Assembly (NCBI GenBank): GCA_002914845.1
Contig: JXTC01000700.1
Coordinates: 45,239-109,238, forward strand
Direction of reading: 5' to 3'
DNA from: Trema orientale
Taxonomy: Eukaryota; Streptophyta; Magnoliopsida; Rosales; Cannabaceae
Length of the DNA: 64,000 nucleotides
The position numbers and the translations under genes are program-made. The notes beneath the pieces are model-generated. The model ran no database searches. It had not been told where the DNA came from and was given only the letters and a program-made list of their open reading frames with translations. Positions 44,219 through 57,100 of the stretch are shown one piece after another (position 1 is the stretch's first letter; each line of letters opens with the position of its first letter).

Positions 44219-44706
44219 CATAGATGCCGCTATTGATCAAAGGTTAGGACGTGTGAGTGTGAGTGATGTGATCAGGGATTGAAATAGGCATGTGATTGAT
44301 GTTCTTGCGAGGCTAATCCCGATTTCCATTAGTCCCTTTGGCACTGAGTTGATAGCTATCCGAGAGGCTCTTAGTTGGTGTTCTAATCATGCATTATCAG
44401 TGTCTATTATTGAAAATGACTGTTGGAATGCAATTGAGCCTGTCAATTCTTTGATTGGTTTGTCTACTGAGGATATCTTGGTTGAGGATATCCACTCCTT
44501 AGTGTATTCTTGTGGTGTAGGTTTTTGTCGCTTCGTTGCTCGTGAGAGCAATAAAGTGACCCATATACTTGCAAAGTTTTATCTTAGAGAAGATTTTCTT
44601 TCGTTGTCGGCCGATGTAATTCAAGAATATATTGCTAAATTTTTGGCTGATGATTTGATTTAGTAGAAGTTGTTCAGTATTTTCTTTAAAAAAAAAGAAA
44701 AAAAAG
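44219..44706 (+). mobile_element. 5'-truncated LINE (L1-type) 3' end with RNase H domain
   Basis: Flanked by a 19-bp duplication AAAAGGGACATTCACTAAA at 44200-44218 and 44707-44725, and ending in an A-rich tail (about 44686-44706): target-primed retroposition. The body reads IDAAIDQRLGRVSVSDVIRD from 44220, one in-frame TGA at about 44280, then an open stretch to 44663 containing ISPFGTELIAIREALSWCSN, IIENDCWNAI and GFCRFVARESNKVTHILAKF. This is the RVT_3-type RNase H found at the C-terminus of many plant L1 LINEs, with D, E and D at the expected places. The insertion is about 490 bp, so the reverse transcriptase is missing. Confidence 0.85.
44292..44663 (+). pseudogene. RNase H-like domain fragment of the LINE
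   Basis: The 123-codon ORF is the part of the LINE ORF2 end after the in-frame TGA. It is not a host gene: it starts mid-domain, lies wholly inside the target-site-duplicated insertion, and has no promoter or leader of its own. Confidence 0.85.
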
Positions 44707-44725
44707 AAAAGGGACATTCACTAAA

Positions 44726-45114
44726 GAGGAGCTCAAAAGTCGTCCATTTTCTTCAAAGCCCCAGATTTTTACCCTTGAAAAACTCTTGAACAAAATAAAA
44801 TAAATTTAAAATTAATAATAATAACAAAAACAAAAGCACAAAACACAACGGAAAATACTTCTCAGTAATTAGCATAATTCATGATTATTCTTTCAGAATT
44901 ACAGACGATAAACACAACTACATAGAGTTTTGCATTACATCAGACTAAAACATAGATACCCAGATACCGAACTTAAAAGTACAAAACAACAATCAAAACA
45001 TTGACATTGTTTCTTTAAGTCACAATCACAAACCATAACTTTTCACCCTTTTATTCAAATCCATATTATAGTTACCTACTATTTAATTGAGTTAACTGTT
45101 CATGACAGCTAACC
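44726..45114. other. Spacer and distal 3' UTR of NF-YA
   Basis: No gene. AT-rich. The poly(A) site of the minus-strand NF-YA gene probably lies in 44800-45100. Confidence 0.4.
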
Positions 45115-45135
45115 GAGCCAAGAATGAGTTGCCTT
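45115..45135 (-). promoter_or_regulatory. miR169 target site in the NF-YA 3' UTR
   Basis: The plus strand reads GAGCCAAGAATGAGTTGCCT, nearly miR169 itself (UAGCCAAGGAUGACUUGCCU), so the minus-strand mRNA carries the complementary site. Counting from the miRNA 5' end, position 9 is a G:U pair and position 14 a mismatch; the rest of positions 2-20 pair. It lies about 160 nt after the stop codon at 45297, the usual place in plant NF-YA mRNAs. This predicts cleavage by miR169, linking the gene to drought and nutrient responses. Confidence 0.85.
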
Positions 45136-45296
45136 TTAAAATGCAACCAAACGGCAGCGAGACAATCCTCAGACCTGAAAACATGTTTTGCAGAAACCAT
45201 AACATGATAACCGCAAACAGATGTTTTCTTCCATTTGGTTGCGAGCAAGGAATGGGGTGTATATGCCTCAGCACCAACCCCATTTGTCCCTTGCTG

Positions 45297-48200
45297 TCAA
45301 ACTTTGATGTTGCAGCGGCTATGATCAGCTGCTGCAATCCATTTGGTTGGCATGACCATGCCACGTGAATTCTCCATCATGTCGGATAGAGAATGGAAAG
45401 ATGAAGCGAGAGGATTGATCTGGAAGTGGTCAAGATCTCCCCTTGAGTACATGCTTGTAACCTCTGATCCAGAGATGTTTGAACCGCTGCTGTTGTTTGC
45501 TTCCTTTGATGAGTTCAGAGTTCCACTTTCAGACTGCAGAACTTCGGAGCTCTGAGAACGAGAGGGCCGAAAGAGTTGGTGTCCATTGCCAAGTTTCTTC
45601 ACCTCAGGACCTCCACCTTTGTCATTGTTCAGATTCTTAGTGTTCAAGAAACGACCGCCACATCCCCTAGGCCGGCGCATTGCATGGAGATGGCGAGATT
45701 CGTGCATATATGGCTGCAAAACATGGGTGGATGGATCTGAGGTTGTTTAGATGAAGTACATGAAGCTTGCTTTTCCTACTGGGGGTGCCAACTATCTGGC
45801 AAAGCTGGCAAAAGCTATCATAACTTTTGCTTGTGAAAATCAAGATGTGATCACACAGTATTGAGCTTGTATGAAACCGAAATTATATTAAAGGTAGATC
45901 TCCCATAAATGGCCAAAACAATCAGGGACTTTCCATTTGGTTGGCCAAGATTTCCATTTTTGCTCAAAGTAAGGCCATAATCACAAGATTCAACATTCAA
46001 ACAGGTCTGAACTAGTTTAACTCAACTCAAAGCTTAAGATCTGTATTCCATCTTGAAAGTTCAAAGAACTTGAGATAACAAATCAACATATATCATACCT
46101 TGCGAACTTTCGGAATCTTGTTCTCCAGCACTGCTGCCTTTGCACGGGACTGTCGACGCCTGATGATTCCATGGTATTGCTTAGCATTGACATAAATTGG
46201 TCCATCATCTGCAGTCAAGTTCAGCGGCAGCATAATGCGTCCCTGGTGCATTTTAAATTGTTTCAGAAAATAGGTCAGTAAATTTTGTTGGACAAAATAT
46301 CGTAAGCGGAAGATGGAAAAATCCCAATCAAGTTCCAAATTAGTGTTTGAAGAATAGAACTAAAGTCAATTGCAGCAAATATGTTGGGAACAAAATAAAT
46401 AATGCTGCTGACGCCTTTGTTTTTACCAGAAATGTCTGATGATACAAGATCAAATCCTAGAACAAATTTCGTAATTCTACTAAATGTAAATTTTTTTGAG
46501 TTTAAATTGACACTGTAAATTTTTCTTTTAGTTCTCAACACTTGATCGATGATAGATGCATTCTCTAGGCTCATTTTTGCCCATTTTTTCATGTCCATAG
46601 GTTGCACAAGCTGCGCCCGCAACTCTTGAGCCATGATAAGAGTTTGACATAACATGCCTACCTTTGGAAGGGAGAAAATGTATACTTCCTAAACAGTCCA
46701 AATAGGTCTGAACTAAAATTTCTAAGTTCATCAGAGATAGTATACTTCCAAAAGTACTAGACTTTACCAAGGGAGAAATTCTGCTCCACACAGATACCGT
46801 AAACGTAAAAACTTTATTTTGTACATAATTAACAAGCTAAAAGGGGATGGAGGACGAACCGAAATTTGATGTCCATAAGAGAGGAGTCCACAGAATTGAT
46901 CAATATAAGGATATTTTGCACAAACCTGCAGTTTCGCTCCAAAAACAAGAGCAACAATAAGCAGCCAGTGGTGCAAAAACAACTTGTTTCTGGAAAAAAA
47001 AAATGAGAAGAATTGTTCTTATTTAATAAAGAAAAGAAAAAGTTGCCATAGTCAGAAAATCAGACCATTGGCTGACCAAATCCCAGCTCAAGGCGAGCAC
47101 GATATTCTGGCAGGGAGGACTGCAAAGAAATGGTTGCCTGAGTTTTTTGCCCGTCTCCTGAAAATTTATAATCACCTGAATGAGACACAAGTGACAACAT
47201 TGGTTAGCTATATTTTCTCCAGGAGAACAATGTATGAAAGATTAGTTGATCAAACCAGATCTTGGCATACATAAACCAGGTACTGAGACTGTATTGAACT
47301 GCTTTTCACTAGAATAATAACCAGATTGAGTTCGAAGCCTTTCAAGCACAAAAAATGTGGAGTTTCCCCTTTTAAGAAGGAGCTAACATTGCCTAGCTTT
47401 AAAAGAAAAGATATGTGAAGAAGATGATATTTCACCATTCAGTAGGATTTAGTTCCTTCTTCTATTGGCCAAGGGCTCATTAAGAGAGAATGATCAAGAA
47501 CTTTCTCCTGTATGCTAAATAATTAAGAATATGTTTGACACTTACATGGCAATTCCAGACTTCGAAGGGTTCATAAAGCTATAAAGGATGCAAAAAGATA
47601 AGTAAATAGTTTATTCAAAGTATGCAGCGAATTTAAGTTTGAAGTGACAAGCATTTCATTGTTTCATTGTTGAGAGACTTCCTGAACTTGGTTGTTACCT
47701 AGTTAATCTGACAAACTTGGTTGTTGTTACCTTTTGGAGATCTTCAGAATCATTCTTAGTTTTTACTTTCTAAATTTTATATTGATCCTTCTTAGTCTAC
47801 TGATGACCTTTCAAGCCATGGCAATAATATAATCCTCTTTGGCCATGCATACCCTAAGTTACAACGGTGTTCTGCCTTTGCATATTCTCGGTCCACAGTG
47901 GAAGGCTCCGAACCTGAGCCTTGTTAGACTCAATGGTTGTGTATGTATATGTATAATAAAATTTGGACACTCACGTTGATTAATAATATGCGAAAAGTAG
48001 CATTCTTGAGCAAGAAACATTCAAGTTTGTCGTATATTTTTCTACTGATCTGCCTGATGTGATAACTATTGCCAAAGTTGCTATTATGAAAAGTCTAATT
48101 TAATCAACAATTATAGGAATTAGAATTGGTCATTCTCCCTCCAAAGAAAGGTTTCATGTCTTGATGGTTTGAAAGAAGAACCTCCCTCCCACTTTTATAC

Positions 48201-49004
48201 GAAATCAATAATGGAAAATGTAACTACTTAAGCTACAGGGCAACAACTTTTGGTAAAAGCAGATCTGGTTAAAACAACTAACTAGTGTCATAAATCTCAC
48301 TATTTCAGCATAACACCAGAATGATTTTCTGGTCATAGTAGAGAACAACTCTAATCACCATACATGTCTTCGCTACAGAGTTTATCAATTCATTCCGCTT
48401 TTCACTTATTTAAAATATGGACAAAGTGCTCACTTTCATCCCACATGATGACCTTTCATTATAGGCATATACTATGTCTTTCAACATCTAAATTCCCATT
48501 AATTAATAAACAAGAAAAAAGAAGTAAAGGATCTTCAAAATGCAGGGCAGTAACTTAATATCCATGCTCACAAAAGTGATTGAATAGATGAAAAGCAAAC
48601 CTGAAAGTAAGTATTCTATCTTTTCAAATGCAAACAACAGAGTTATAGGCCTGAACAACTAAATATGGGAAATCCCAACATGTATATATAGAAAAAAAAA
48701 AAAAAAAAAAAAGAAAAAACTTGTACAGAAAGAGAAGATTACCAGGAAAGATAGTGAACTGGGTTGTGTTCCCTTTATCTGGTCCTAAATCAGTGCCTCT
48801 TCCTGCATGTTTGGTGGAAATGAGTTGGTCACCGGTACCGGGTTGTTCCATGGACAAAGGCTTCAGTTGGCCACAAGAATCACCGAAAACTGACTGAGTT
48901 CCAAAGGCACTCCACCAAGGACCAGATGGAATTGAGGACAACTGCCCTATGGTGTTAGGGACAAGTCCTTCATGCTCTTTGAAATATATGGTTTGCATAG
49001 CCAT
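45297..49004 (-). CDS. NF-YA (CCAAT-binding factor HAP2) subunit, 332 aa, five coding exons
   Basis: Minus-strand exons 49004-48743, 47175-47066, 46925-46860, 46242-46099 and 45713-45297 (999 nt, stop TGA at 45299-45297). The start [17 protein letters not shown] and [12 protein letters not shown] match plant NF-YA proteins, closest in my memory to NF-YA2/NF-YA10. The conserved core spans about residues 161-220: [20 protein letters not shown] (NF-YB/NF-YC-binding helix), a linker, then [20 protein letters not shown] (DNA-binding part) and RFLNTK. The tail has the conserved [13 protein letters not shown] and [24 protein letters not shown] joins the histone-fold NF-YB/NF-YC dimer and reads CCAAT in promoters. 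A 5' UTR intron is likely: an acceptor TTTTTGTAG|GC lies at 49072, and a CT-rich leader exon probably sits near 49740-49800. Regulated after transcription by miR169 (site at 45115-45135). Confidence 0.9.
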
Positions 49005-49800
49005 AGTTAACTTGCAAAATGATCAAAACCACAGTACCTAGCTAGCTTCGAGCCAATTGTTGAATCTAACGCCTACAAAAATGAAAACCCACCAACCTTA
49101 ATTATAAGTCTTTAAGACTATATCTAACAACATTCTATGTAAACACGAGATTGAAAAATATGACAAAAATACTATAGTTGACAAAGACAGACCAAAATAG
49201 GGGGAAAGAAATTTCATTGAGTTTCAATATTGAACTAAAATTTAGCCAAATTTTAAAAAAATCTAGTCTGATTAGCAGACTCATACAGAAGGATAATACG
49301 TGATCAAAATTAATTTGATTCGAGATGATGAAAAAAAAAAAAATTGCCCATATAAATGAAACAATACAAAGATGAAAACAAGTGTGTTTCATTGAAGGAA
49401 AAAAAAAAAAATGAAAATTGTGAATGAGCTCTCAAAATTTATTTTGATCAAATATTGATTACAAACAATTCTGTTCTGTCTGTTTGATCACTGAAATTAC
49501 ATCTTCTTTAACTGACACATACATTAAAAAAAAAAAAAAAGGAACAAAAGCATCAACTCAGAACCAAAAAACCCAGAAATCAAAAACGAGAAGGGAGAAA
49601 AAACTTCAAGCTTTAAAAGAAAAAAAAGAAACTTTGACAAGACCCTCCAACTATGTTGGAGCAACAAGGCTAAGAATAGAAAAAAGTTTGGTATTTGAGA
49701 GCTCACATATGAGAGAAAACTAGCTGAATAGCAGTACCCAGCGACAGTTTGCTTCGTGTCCAACGCTCAAAAACAGAGAGAGAGAGAGAGACAGAGGCGA
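49005..49800 (-). promoter_or_regulatory. NF-YA 5' UTR, leader intron and proximal promoter
   Basis: The first coding exon is preceded by a short leader (49005-49072) and a probable acceptor. The intron would run to about 49700. The distal leader includes an AG/CT repeat at 49775-49791. ORFs in 49484-49763 come from A-rich sequence and are not genes. Confidence 0.45.
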
Positions 49801-50183
49801 CCCCCTAATGATAAATGCGTACAATTGTAATGGAACTAGACGCCAATGGCCAATAAGCTTTGCCTTTCATGCAAGTACCCCTCTTTGTATTGTATGTGCC
49901 AATATGTATAGTGTTACAGATCAAATTATATAATATGTATTTATATATAGTTTTTTAAATAAAACAAAAAGAATTTAGTGCTCTCTTTCTCTCTTGGGTT
50001 CACTGTTTTTCTCCAACATATTTTGATCCATTCTTATTTATGTTTATTTTTATCAAATTAAGCTAAAGTTGAGGTACCCTTTTTCTCTTTAATATTTTCT
50101 TAAGCTTCACAACTTGGGATGTTGGAATGTCAAAGTGGGAAAAAAATTGGATTATTCATTACTATATATAATATACAAAAGCC

Positions 50184-50224
<41 letters not shown>

Positions 50225-51101
50225 TAATGTAAAATTCGTATTGTTTATCATATGTATATAATACAAGTGGTTTCCAGATAAGTTTAAGAAAATAATGCGG
50301 ATAAGGTTAAAAATTTTGCTTAGGAGTTGTGGAGTGCATGGTTTTTGCCTTTGGTTCTCTAATTCCAGGGCATGTGCATGGTCAGAAGGGATGTCATAGT
50401 TTTCTTTTCCACTTTTTAATACTATATATATAAATAGTTTATAATCTTTAAACTGCTTTGTTATTTTTATATACTTGAGTATTGTTTAATTTTAAACATT
50501 ATATAACTGTCACAAAATAGACTTTTCTCCTACTACTCAAAATTCTTTTTTCTGTTCTTGAAAAAAAAAATAAAGAGAAGTATCAGGGCATGTGGTATTA
50601 GGTAGTATATATATACCATAATTTTATTTTTTCCAGTATTTAAAAATTAAAACAGCTTAGTGCCCTTTTTTTTTTTAAGGTTAATTTTTTTTATTCCTCG
50701 TGAACACAAACATGTTACAAAAACAATTCCAGAAAATTTTTTCAGTGATGTGTACATAAACATTCCAAACAATATTTATAACCCTTGATATCAATCTTTA
50801 GTTCCTATTATTACCTTAGTATAATTAGCTAACATATTCATAGCGGCCGGATCAGTATCACTTAAAAATTTGCCCTTTCACTTAAGTGAAGTAATGGGAA
50901 AAAATTGAGTTGGCAAATGCTCCAACATAATATAGTAATATTTTCAGCTTAAATGATATTATTATAATATTCATTCCGGGGTGCAAATTAACAGCTTGAA
51001 GATATATTTGACCATAATTCTAATGGCTAATGATACTTAATGACAGTCAAGATTATGGCTGTTGCTAATTAGCAGGCCGTAATGGGAAAATATATAGATA
51101 T
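49801..51101. other. AT-rich spacer with (AT)n microsatellite
   Basis: No gene seen. A pure AT run of about 35 bp lies at 50188-50222. The NF-YA core promoter is probably in the first few hundred bases. Confidence 0.5.
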
Positions 51102-51110
51102 AAACATATA

Positions 51111-51329
51111 GGTTGTCAATCCAATAGGTATTTTTTTTTTTATCTATGTATAAGTATTCGGCTACCATAATTTGAGTAGTTGAAAAATAAAAAAGTCAAA
51201 ATATCATTATTTAATGACTTTCTTTATGCTTTTACCACGAAAAGACGTGCGTGATGATTTTTTAATGATTTTTTATTAGGCAAAACAATACTTATATAGG
51301 TAAAAAAAAATACATACTGGATTAGTACC
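51111..51329. mobile_element. Mutator-type MITE, family B copy 2 (219 bp)
   Basis: Ends GGTTGTCAATCCAATAGG and (reverse complement) GGTACTAATCCAGTATG, with 9-bp flanks AAACATATA (51102-51110) and AAATATATA (51330-51338) matching at 8 of 9. Confidence 0.75.
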
Positions 51330-51343
51330 AAATATATATATAT

Positions 51344-51569
51344 AGTAGGTATTTTTTTTTTCCTTATGCATGAGTATTGTTTTGTTCAATTAAAAATCAT
51401 CATACACGTCTTTTTATGCTAAAAATGAAAAAAGAAAAAAATTAAATAATTAGTATTTATTTTTATTATTTTTTTAACTACTCAAATTATGATAGCAGTT
51501 AAATGATAATCTAACGGCTAAAAATAAAAATACCTATAGATAGGTAAAAAAAAAATACCTGCTGAGAAC
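51344..51569. mobile_element. Mutator-type MITE, family B copy 3, ends eroded
   Basis: Contains the family's GTAGGTATTTTTTTTT left arm, the internal ATGATAATCTAACGGCTAAA block and the ACCTATAGATAGGTAAAAAA right arm with TACCTGCTGAGAAC. The outermost TIR bases are missing or changed and the flanks are (AT)n, so the duplication cannot be read. Confidence 0.6.
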
Positions 51570-52112
51570 TATATATATATAAATGTATACAACCACAAAA
51601 AACGTGTTATTATTATTTCACATTTCACATATAAAAATCTTAATTTGGGATGAGAATATTGTATTTTACATGCGTGAAAATTTCTGATTAGCTTAGCACT
51701 TGTATATATAATTAATGATGTTGAATAGTGATAATTAATGATGTTGAATATTTATCACTGTCACTGTCATTTCCACTTATAATTGTCATTTTTTTAATCT
51801 TTGTAATTAACCCTACTTAGCATCTAAAAGTTAACTTTATATGAGGTTTTTACAAACCCCAAAACTAAAGCTCATATTTCTTGAAAGTGTCTTGACCCTT
51901 AGTCATTTGAGAAGGGCAGAGAGACAATGAGCTTTTTGTTTCCTAATTTTTTTGGTGGAAATGCATTGATTAAAGTATGTAAATACGAATCTGAAGATCT
52001 TGTAACCAGATTATTCCTATACAAAAGTGTTGCATCTTTCTTGGTTCTGGCCAATAAACATTAGTAGTTTCATGTTCTAATTGTTTTTTTTTTGTCATTT
52101 GTATATATATAT

Positions 52113-52288
52113 GAGCACCAATCTAATAGGTATTTTTTTTTACCTATTTATATATATTGTTTTGCCCAATATATATATATATATATATTTTTTCAACTAC
52201 CTAAATTATAATAGTTTTTAGATAATGATCCAACGATTAAAAAAAAAACATATAAATAGGTAAAAAAAAATACTTATTGGATTGGAAA
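52113..52288. mobile_element. Mutator-type MITE, family B copy 4, shorter
   Basis: Begins GAGCACCAATCTAATAGG and ends near TACTTATTGGATTGG, with the internal GATAATGATCCAACGATT block. (AT)n flanks hide the target duplication. Confidence 0.6.
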
Positions 52289-52299
52289 TATATATATAT

Positions 52300-53553
52300 G
52301 TAGGTAATATTTTTGCCAATTTAATATTAAATATATGGATTATATTGGGATTTTATGTCAAATGTTCAATGTAATAGCATAGATCGACTGATATGATCAA
52401 TACAAGTGCAACTATTTGTAATTAGTGACTAATATCATGACTAACATAATGTATGCGTACATTGTACTACATCGAACCTTTAATTTCCACATCTTAAAGT
52501 TGACCTAAAAATTCTCTTCATCATTTAATAACTTTACCCCTTTTGGAGCCTTTGATTGATGTTATTAGAGTTTAGAAAAGTCGAAAGATTTATAGATTGT
52601 CCTCCTTCTTACACATATATAATTTATATAGATTTCGGAGTACTATGTAGGACTAGAACGTTTTTCAAATTATATATTCAGATATATCCACTAATTAGGA
52701 AAAGAAAAAGGGGTTCTTATTTTGGAATTATATCCACTAATTAGTTATTTTATCACTAAGTTGCAGGTCACCCAATACTTTAGTAAGCGGCAAATAGTTC
52801 ATGCCCTTCCTTAATGATCTCCAGATCTATGTTTACATGGCTTTCAAAACCAACCAAGGGATTACTAGCTAGATACTAAATTGAACTCCAATTGGCAGAA
52901 CAATATAAATTAATTTTTTTTGATAAAAAATATAAATTAATTTTATTCCTCAAGAAAATATAATTGGGAATTAAAATAAAGATAACTCTTCAAGAAAGAA
53001 AATGATAAGTAATTTTGCTTTCACATGTACAGTAACAGTAATTGGTAAGTGGTAACACAGTTAGCAAAATAGGGGACAAGAATTAAATGACTAATAGCAC
53101 ATATAATTCAAATCCTTATGAAAATACTTTTACAAATTTGCAATAAAAATATCATGTGTACTAAAAATGTATAGATTTATTTATACGTATGTATTGTGCT
53201 TAATTTTTTTTAGAAAAAATATGATTAAAAAAAGGCAAATAAAGGTTACAAATTTTCTATAAAAGTATTAAATTTTGTCACCTTGTTTAATTTGATTGGT
53301 CACAAAATTTATATATTTACTGAGAATTGATTAAATATTAAATAATTCAAAAAAAATCAGTAAAGATGATAAATAATAATAAAAAATCTATTTAGTTAAA
53401 CAAGAAGAAAATAAAATTCTAGATTCGTAAAAGAAATTTGTGAAAAGTATTTTATACAGAATACATATGAAACATACGCATATGTATTATACATGTATAA
53501 TACGATTTAAGTGATAAGTACTGAGTACTTTTAAATGTGTGATTATGTAATTT
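52300..53553. other. AT-rich spacer, no gene seen
   Basis: Only low-complexity short ORFs. No repeat structure recognised. Confidence 0.5.
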
Positions 53554-53558
53554 TATAA

Positions 53559-54152
53559 TGTTGACGGAGGTTTTGTCAACGCGAGATATGACTTGTGTGT
53601 GAAACGAATTGAATAAATAAAATAAATAAAGAGATAAGAATCTTATAGTGGTTCAGTCCCAAAAAATATAAGCATACGTCTACTGTTCTTCACTATTTTT
53701 TAGAGAATTACAAAAATTTCTCTAAGTCTTAAGGTAAGAGCAAAGAGAGAATTACATAAAGTGAGTGCATAGTGAAATGATTGTGAGATAAAAAATAATG
53801 ACACTGAGCCCTTTTATATAGGTGAGGGTGGTTCAATGTTTCCCAATTGTGAGAATGAGAAAGTACATAACAGAAGATACAATATTGGGTACTAATACAA
53901 AATTGGGTAATATCTAGTAAATGGATTACTTGATCTCTACTCAGAACCCTGTTTCCCTTTCTTTATCGATTACCCATGTTTATGAGGCTTGATCTATTTT
54001 TCCTTTCCGTTGGTCGCGTATTCTTTATTCGGAGAAGGTCGCACTTTAGTCGATATATAAATATGCGATCTGACACATTTACCTCTAAGCTGACTGACTT
54101 TCCTTTCTTAGCGCTGATCAATGTTACAGATTTAAGATCACACAACAGATAC
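53559..54152 (+). mobile_element. Probable solo LTR, about 594 bp
   Basis: Begins TGTTGACGGAGG and is flanked by TATAA at 53554-53558 and 54153-54157. It contains LTR-like motifs, including AATCTTATAGTGGTTCAGTC (about 53640) and a TATA-like CTTTTATATAGG (about 53811). The 5-bp flank is AT-only and could match by chance, and the right end is not a clean CA. No coding sequence. Superfamily unassigned. Fossil. Confidence 0.5.
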
Positions 54153-54157
54153 TATAA

Positions 54158-57100
54158 TTAAAAAGACTTGGGTACTATACATAAAATTGTTAATTAGGAT
54201 GGTAATGGTGTTTGCCTAAGCTTTATGTACATCATATATGGTTTGACTTGAATATTAAAAAATGTTGGAAATTTTAGTTCATTATAATTTAATGTACGAC
54301 ATACCCAAAAATAATAATTAGGAACTAACGAAGATAATATTTAACGGGCACCTACGCCACTTACGGTACTCTTATATATTATATATGATCATTGAAAAAG
54401 TTGAGGAAAAAGCAGGATTAAAAAGGTATGAAAAGAACAAATATTTAGATCTTTTTTTTTTTTTTTTAAATTTACTTTTGCTTTCTATCGAAGACATAAG
54501 TAATTAACCTCAATGAAGACAACTAGTTGAACCTGTATCAGAATATTATTTACTACTATTGATTTTGTCCAATCACATAATTACTTTATGCAAGTGTCTA
54601 TATTATATTATATACATATATATATCATATATATGATTCATACACAAATTCATATAACAATGTCTAATGAGACTAAAAGCTAGCTAATACTGCTAATAAT
54701 TACTACTAATGGTTAGTCATTTTTTTTTCCCGTGTTTTGCGAGCTTATAAAATCCTCCCTTATTGGGAAAGTTTAAAGTATACCAATGTAGTTCGTATTT
54801 ATCTCTAAAATAACACTGTCTATTCCACATGACTAAGTCATTGGCCATAGGCTATAGCTAGTACGAGTGAAGAGCTAGTACGAGTGAAGACTGTAGAGTC
54901 GTAGATTTAGGTTGCTTGGTAATACTCTCACCTCTATTTAGACATAAAATTTAAATTTCTCCATTACCTTTGTTCAACAAATAAGAAAAAATTAGTACCA
55001 ACGTCTTTATTCAAATCAATTGTACTAAACTACAGCTAGACATATATAGAGAGAAATAATTACCTCTAGTTAGTATGGAGAAAATATCGGGTATAGTCAA
55101 CTTCTTCTTAGATTTAAGCCATGTTTCAAAACAGTGTACTATATATGCCTTCTAGCCTCGAGTTTGGGGTATCCATTAGCAGCCGGCCAATTACCACAAT
55201 ATTAATAATAATATGTTGGAATAAAGTGGATAGCGACTTCGAAAGTGGCTTCCTTAGCCTTAGCCATTCGAAATATGTATGCGACCACATAAATGTATAT
55301 GCCCTTCGAGCTTCATTTTGCTCTACATATATATGTTTTTGGCCGGCAATTAATTCGTACAACTAGATTAGAAGCACATTAATGCATGGTTCGGTATTAT
55401 TTGTCTGTTCCAAAATCTTTTGTTCCCCCAAGCTTTTGAGATTAAAAAGGTGAATCAAACACGTGGGTGGAGCTCAAAATTTAGAAATTAAAATTGCACG
55501 GATTGTACACACTATTCTTTTAAAGCATAAAATATTAGGAGGTGGGTCAAGATTTGTCGACTACAAAACCATTTTTTCCAAAACAATTTAAGATTAAGAG
55601 GAGAATTAGACACGTGGCGTCAAGCTCAAAATTACATAGAACTTAAATCAAAATTGCAGGGGTTTAAATTAATTAATAATTATAATGATGCTATCTATTT
55701 TTCACATATATTATTAAGTTAGAATTTTTATTTTTTCTAAAGCTTAAAATTATTATAGGAGGTGAGGCAGTACTTTTTTTATTTATTTTTTGAGATTGAG
55801 GCAGTACTAATTTTGATTATATTAATCAAACAATTTGTCCAAGCAATATTAGTTTCTTATTAGAGGCAAACACATTTTTGTGACATCATCACCATCTTTC
55901 AAAATAGTGCTATTAAAAGAATAATTTCGTACAAGTTGATCATAACTATAACCATCAATCATTGTATAAAACACCTTCCACTCTCCATCTTAAAATTAAA
56001 GAAAAAAAGGGTTGAAAGTTTGTAATGAAAGCAGAACAAATGACCGCAGCAATTATTGGGTATGCTAGCAAAGCTGCACAGTCCTTGTCTTGGTGGGTTA
56101 TTTTTGAGGTTTTATCATCAAGAAGATACTTAGACATATTCTTTTGCTTTAAATATTTTCCTCGTATTGTATGGTTCGTCAAATTCCAAGCCATTTTCAC
56201 TTGACACATAATAATTGAGATGATCCTAAAACAGCAAATATATAGATATAATCTATCTATATATATATATATGCCGGCGTAGCGATCTACATATATATTT
56301 CATCAGCCGTACTTGCCTTAGGTAATATTCTCTAAATAAGATAATGTGTACTATTGTCGTATTTAATCATGAGTTCAATTATTCATATAGATTTTATTCA
56401 TTTATTTGCATGGCACGGTTTGGTACGTACGGCCTAACTATCATATCCCTTCCTGGTACTACTAGTACGTATATTGTATATAATAAAGAGTGCTAGCAAT
56501 AGTCTATTTTGTGTACCTTTTTATCAGATGACAAGTTTTTTGATTGAGATGTGGATACATTGCATGTGGATAAATTGAGTAACAATATTGTAAATAATAA
56601 AAAAACTAATGGTATTAAAAGATGAAAAATGTCACATGTCAGACAATGAACTTATATCTAAGAAAGAGGTTGACAAAATGATAATGAACTTATATCTAAG
56701 AAAGAGAGGTTGACAAAATGACAGTTGCTGACATTTTTCGTAGTGAAGAAAAAAATTTTAAAAAGGAAAATGGTTAGTAATTGTATCATATTATATATGT
56801 GGGAGCTAGTAATTTATTCTTTATTGACAGAGAATTTAATTTTGAAATTTAACGGTTATAAAAATAAATATTATTATTTAATTCACATTTGAATTTGTTC
56901 CCAATGCATTTGAAAGGTGGAGCTACCTTGAGGCAAGGTGGGGACCTGTGCCCCCTGGATTTTTGTAAAATTCTTTATATATTACATATATATATATTTT
57001 TGAGGGAATATAATCATAAATTATATATAATAAAATCTTTTCCTCTAAAAATTATTTTATTTCTATATTTTACTTCATTCAAAAATTAAATTTTAATTGT

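Noticed and set aside
45092-45364. 90-codon minus-strand ORF at the end of NF-YA
   Set aside because: It overlaps the NF-YA stop in another frame and lies mostly in the 3' UTR.
49484-49763. Lys-rich and Phe-rich ORFs on opposite strands
   Set aside because: Artefacts of A-rich sequence in the presumed NF-YA leader intron.
55955-56209. 84-codon minus-strand ORF with a hydrophobic stretch
   Set aside because: No recognised family, no coding-like composition, no nearby exons.
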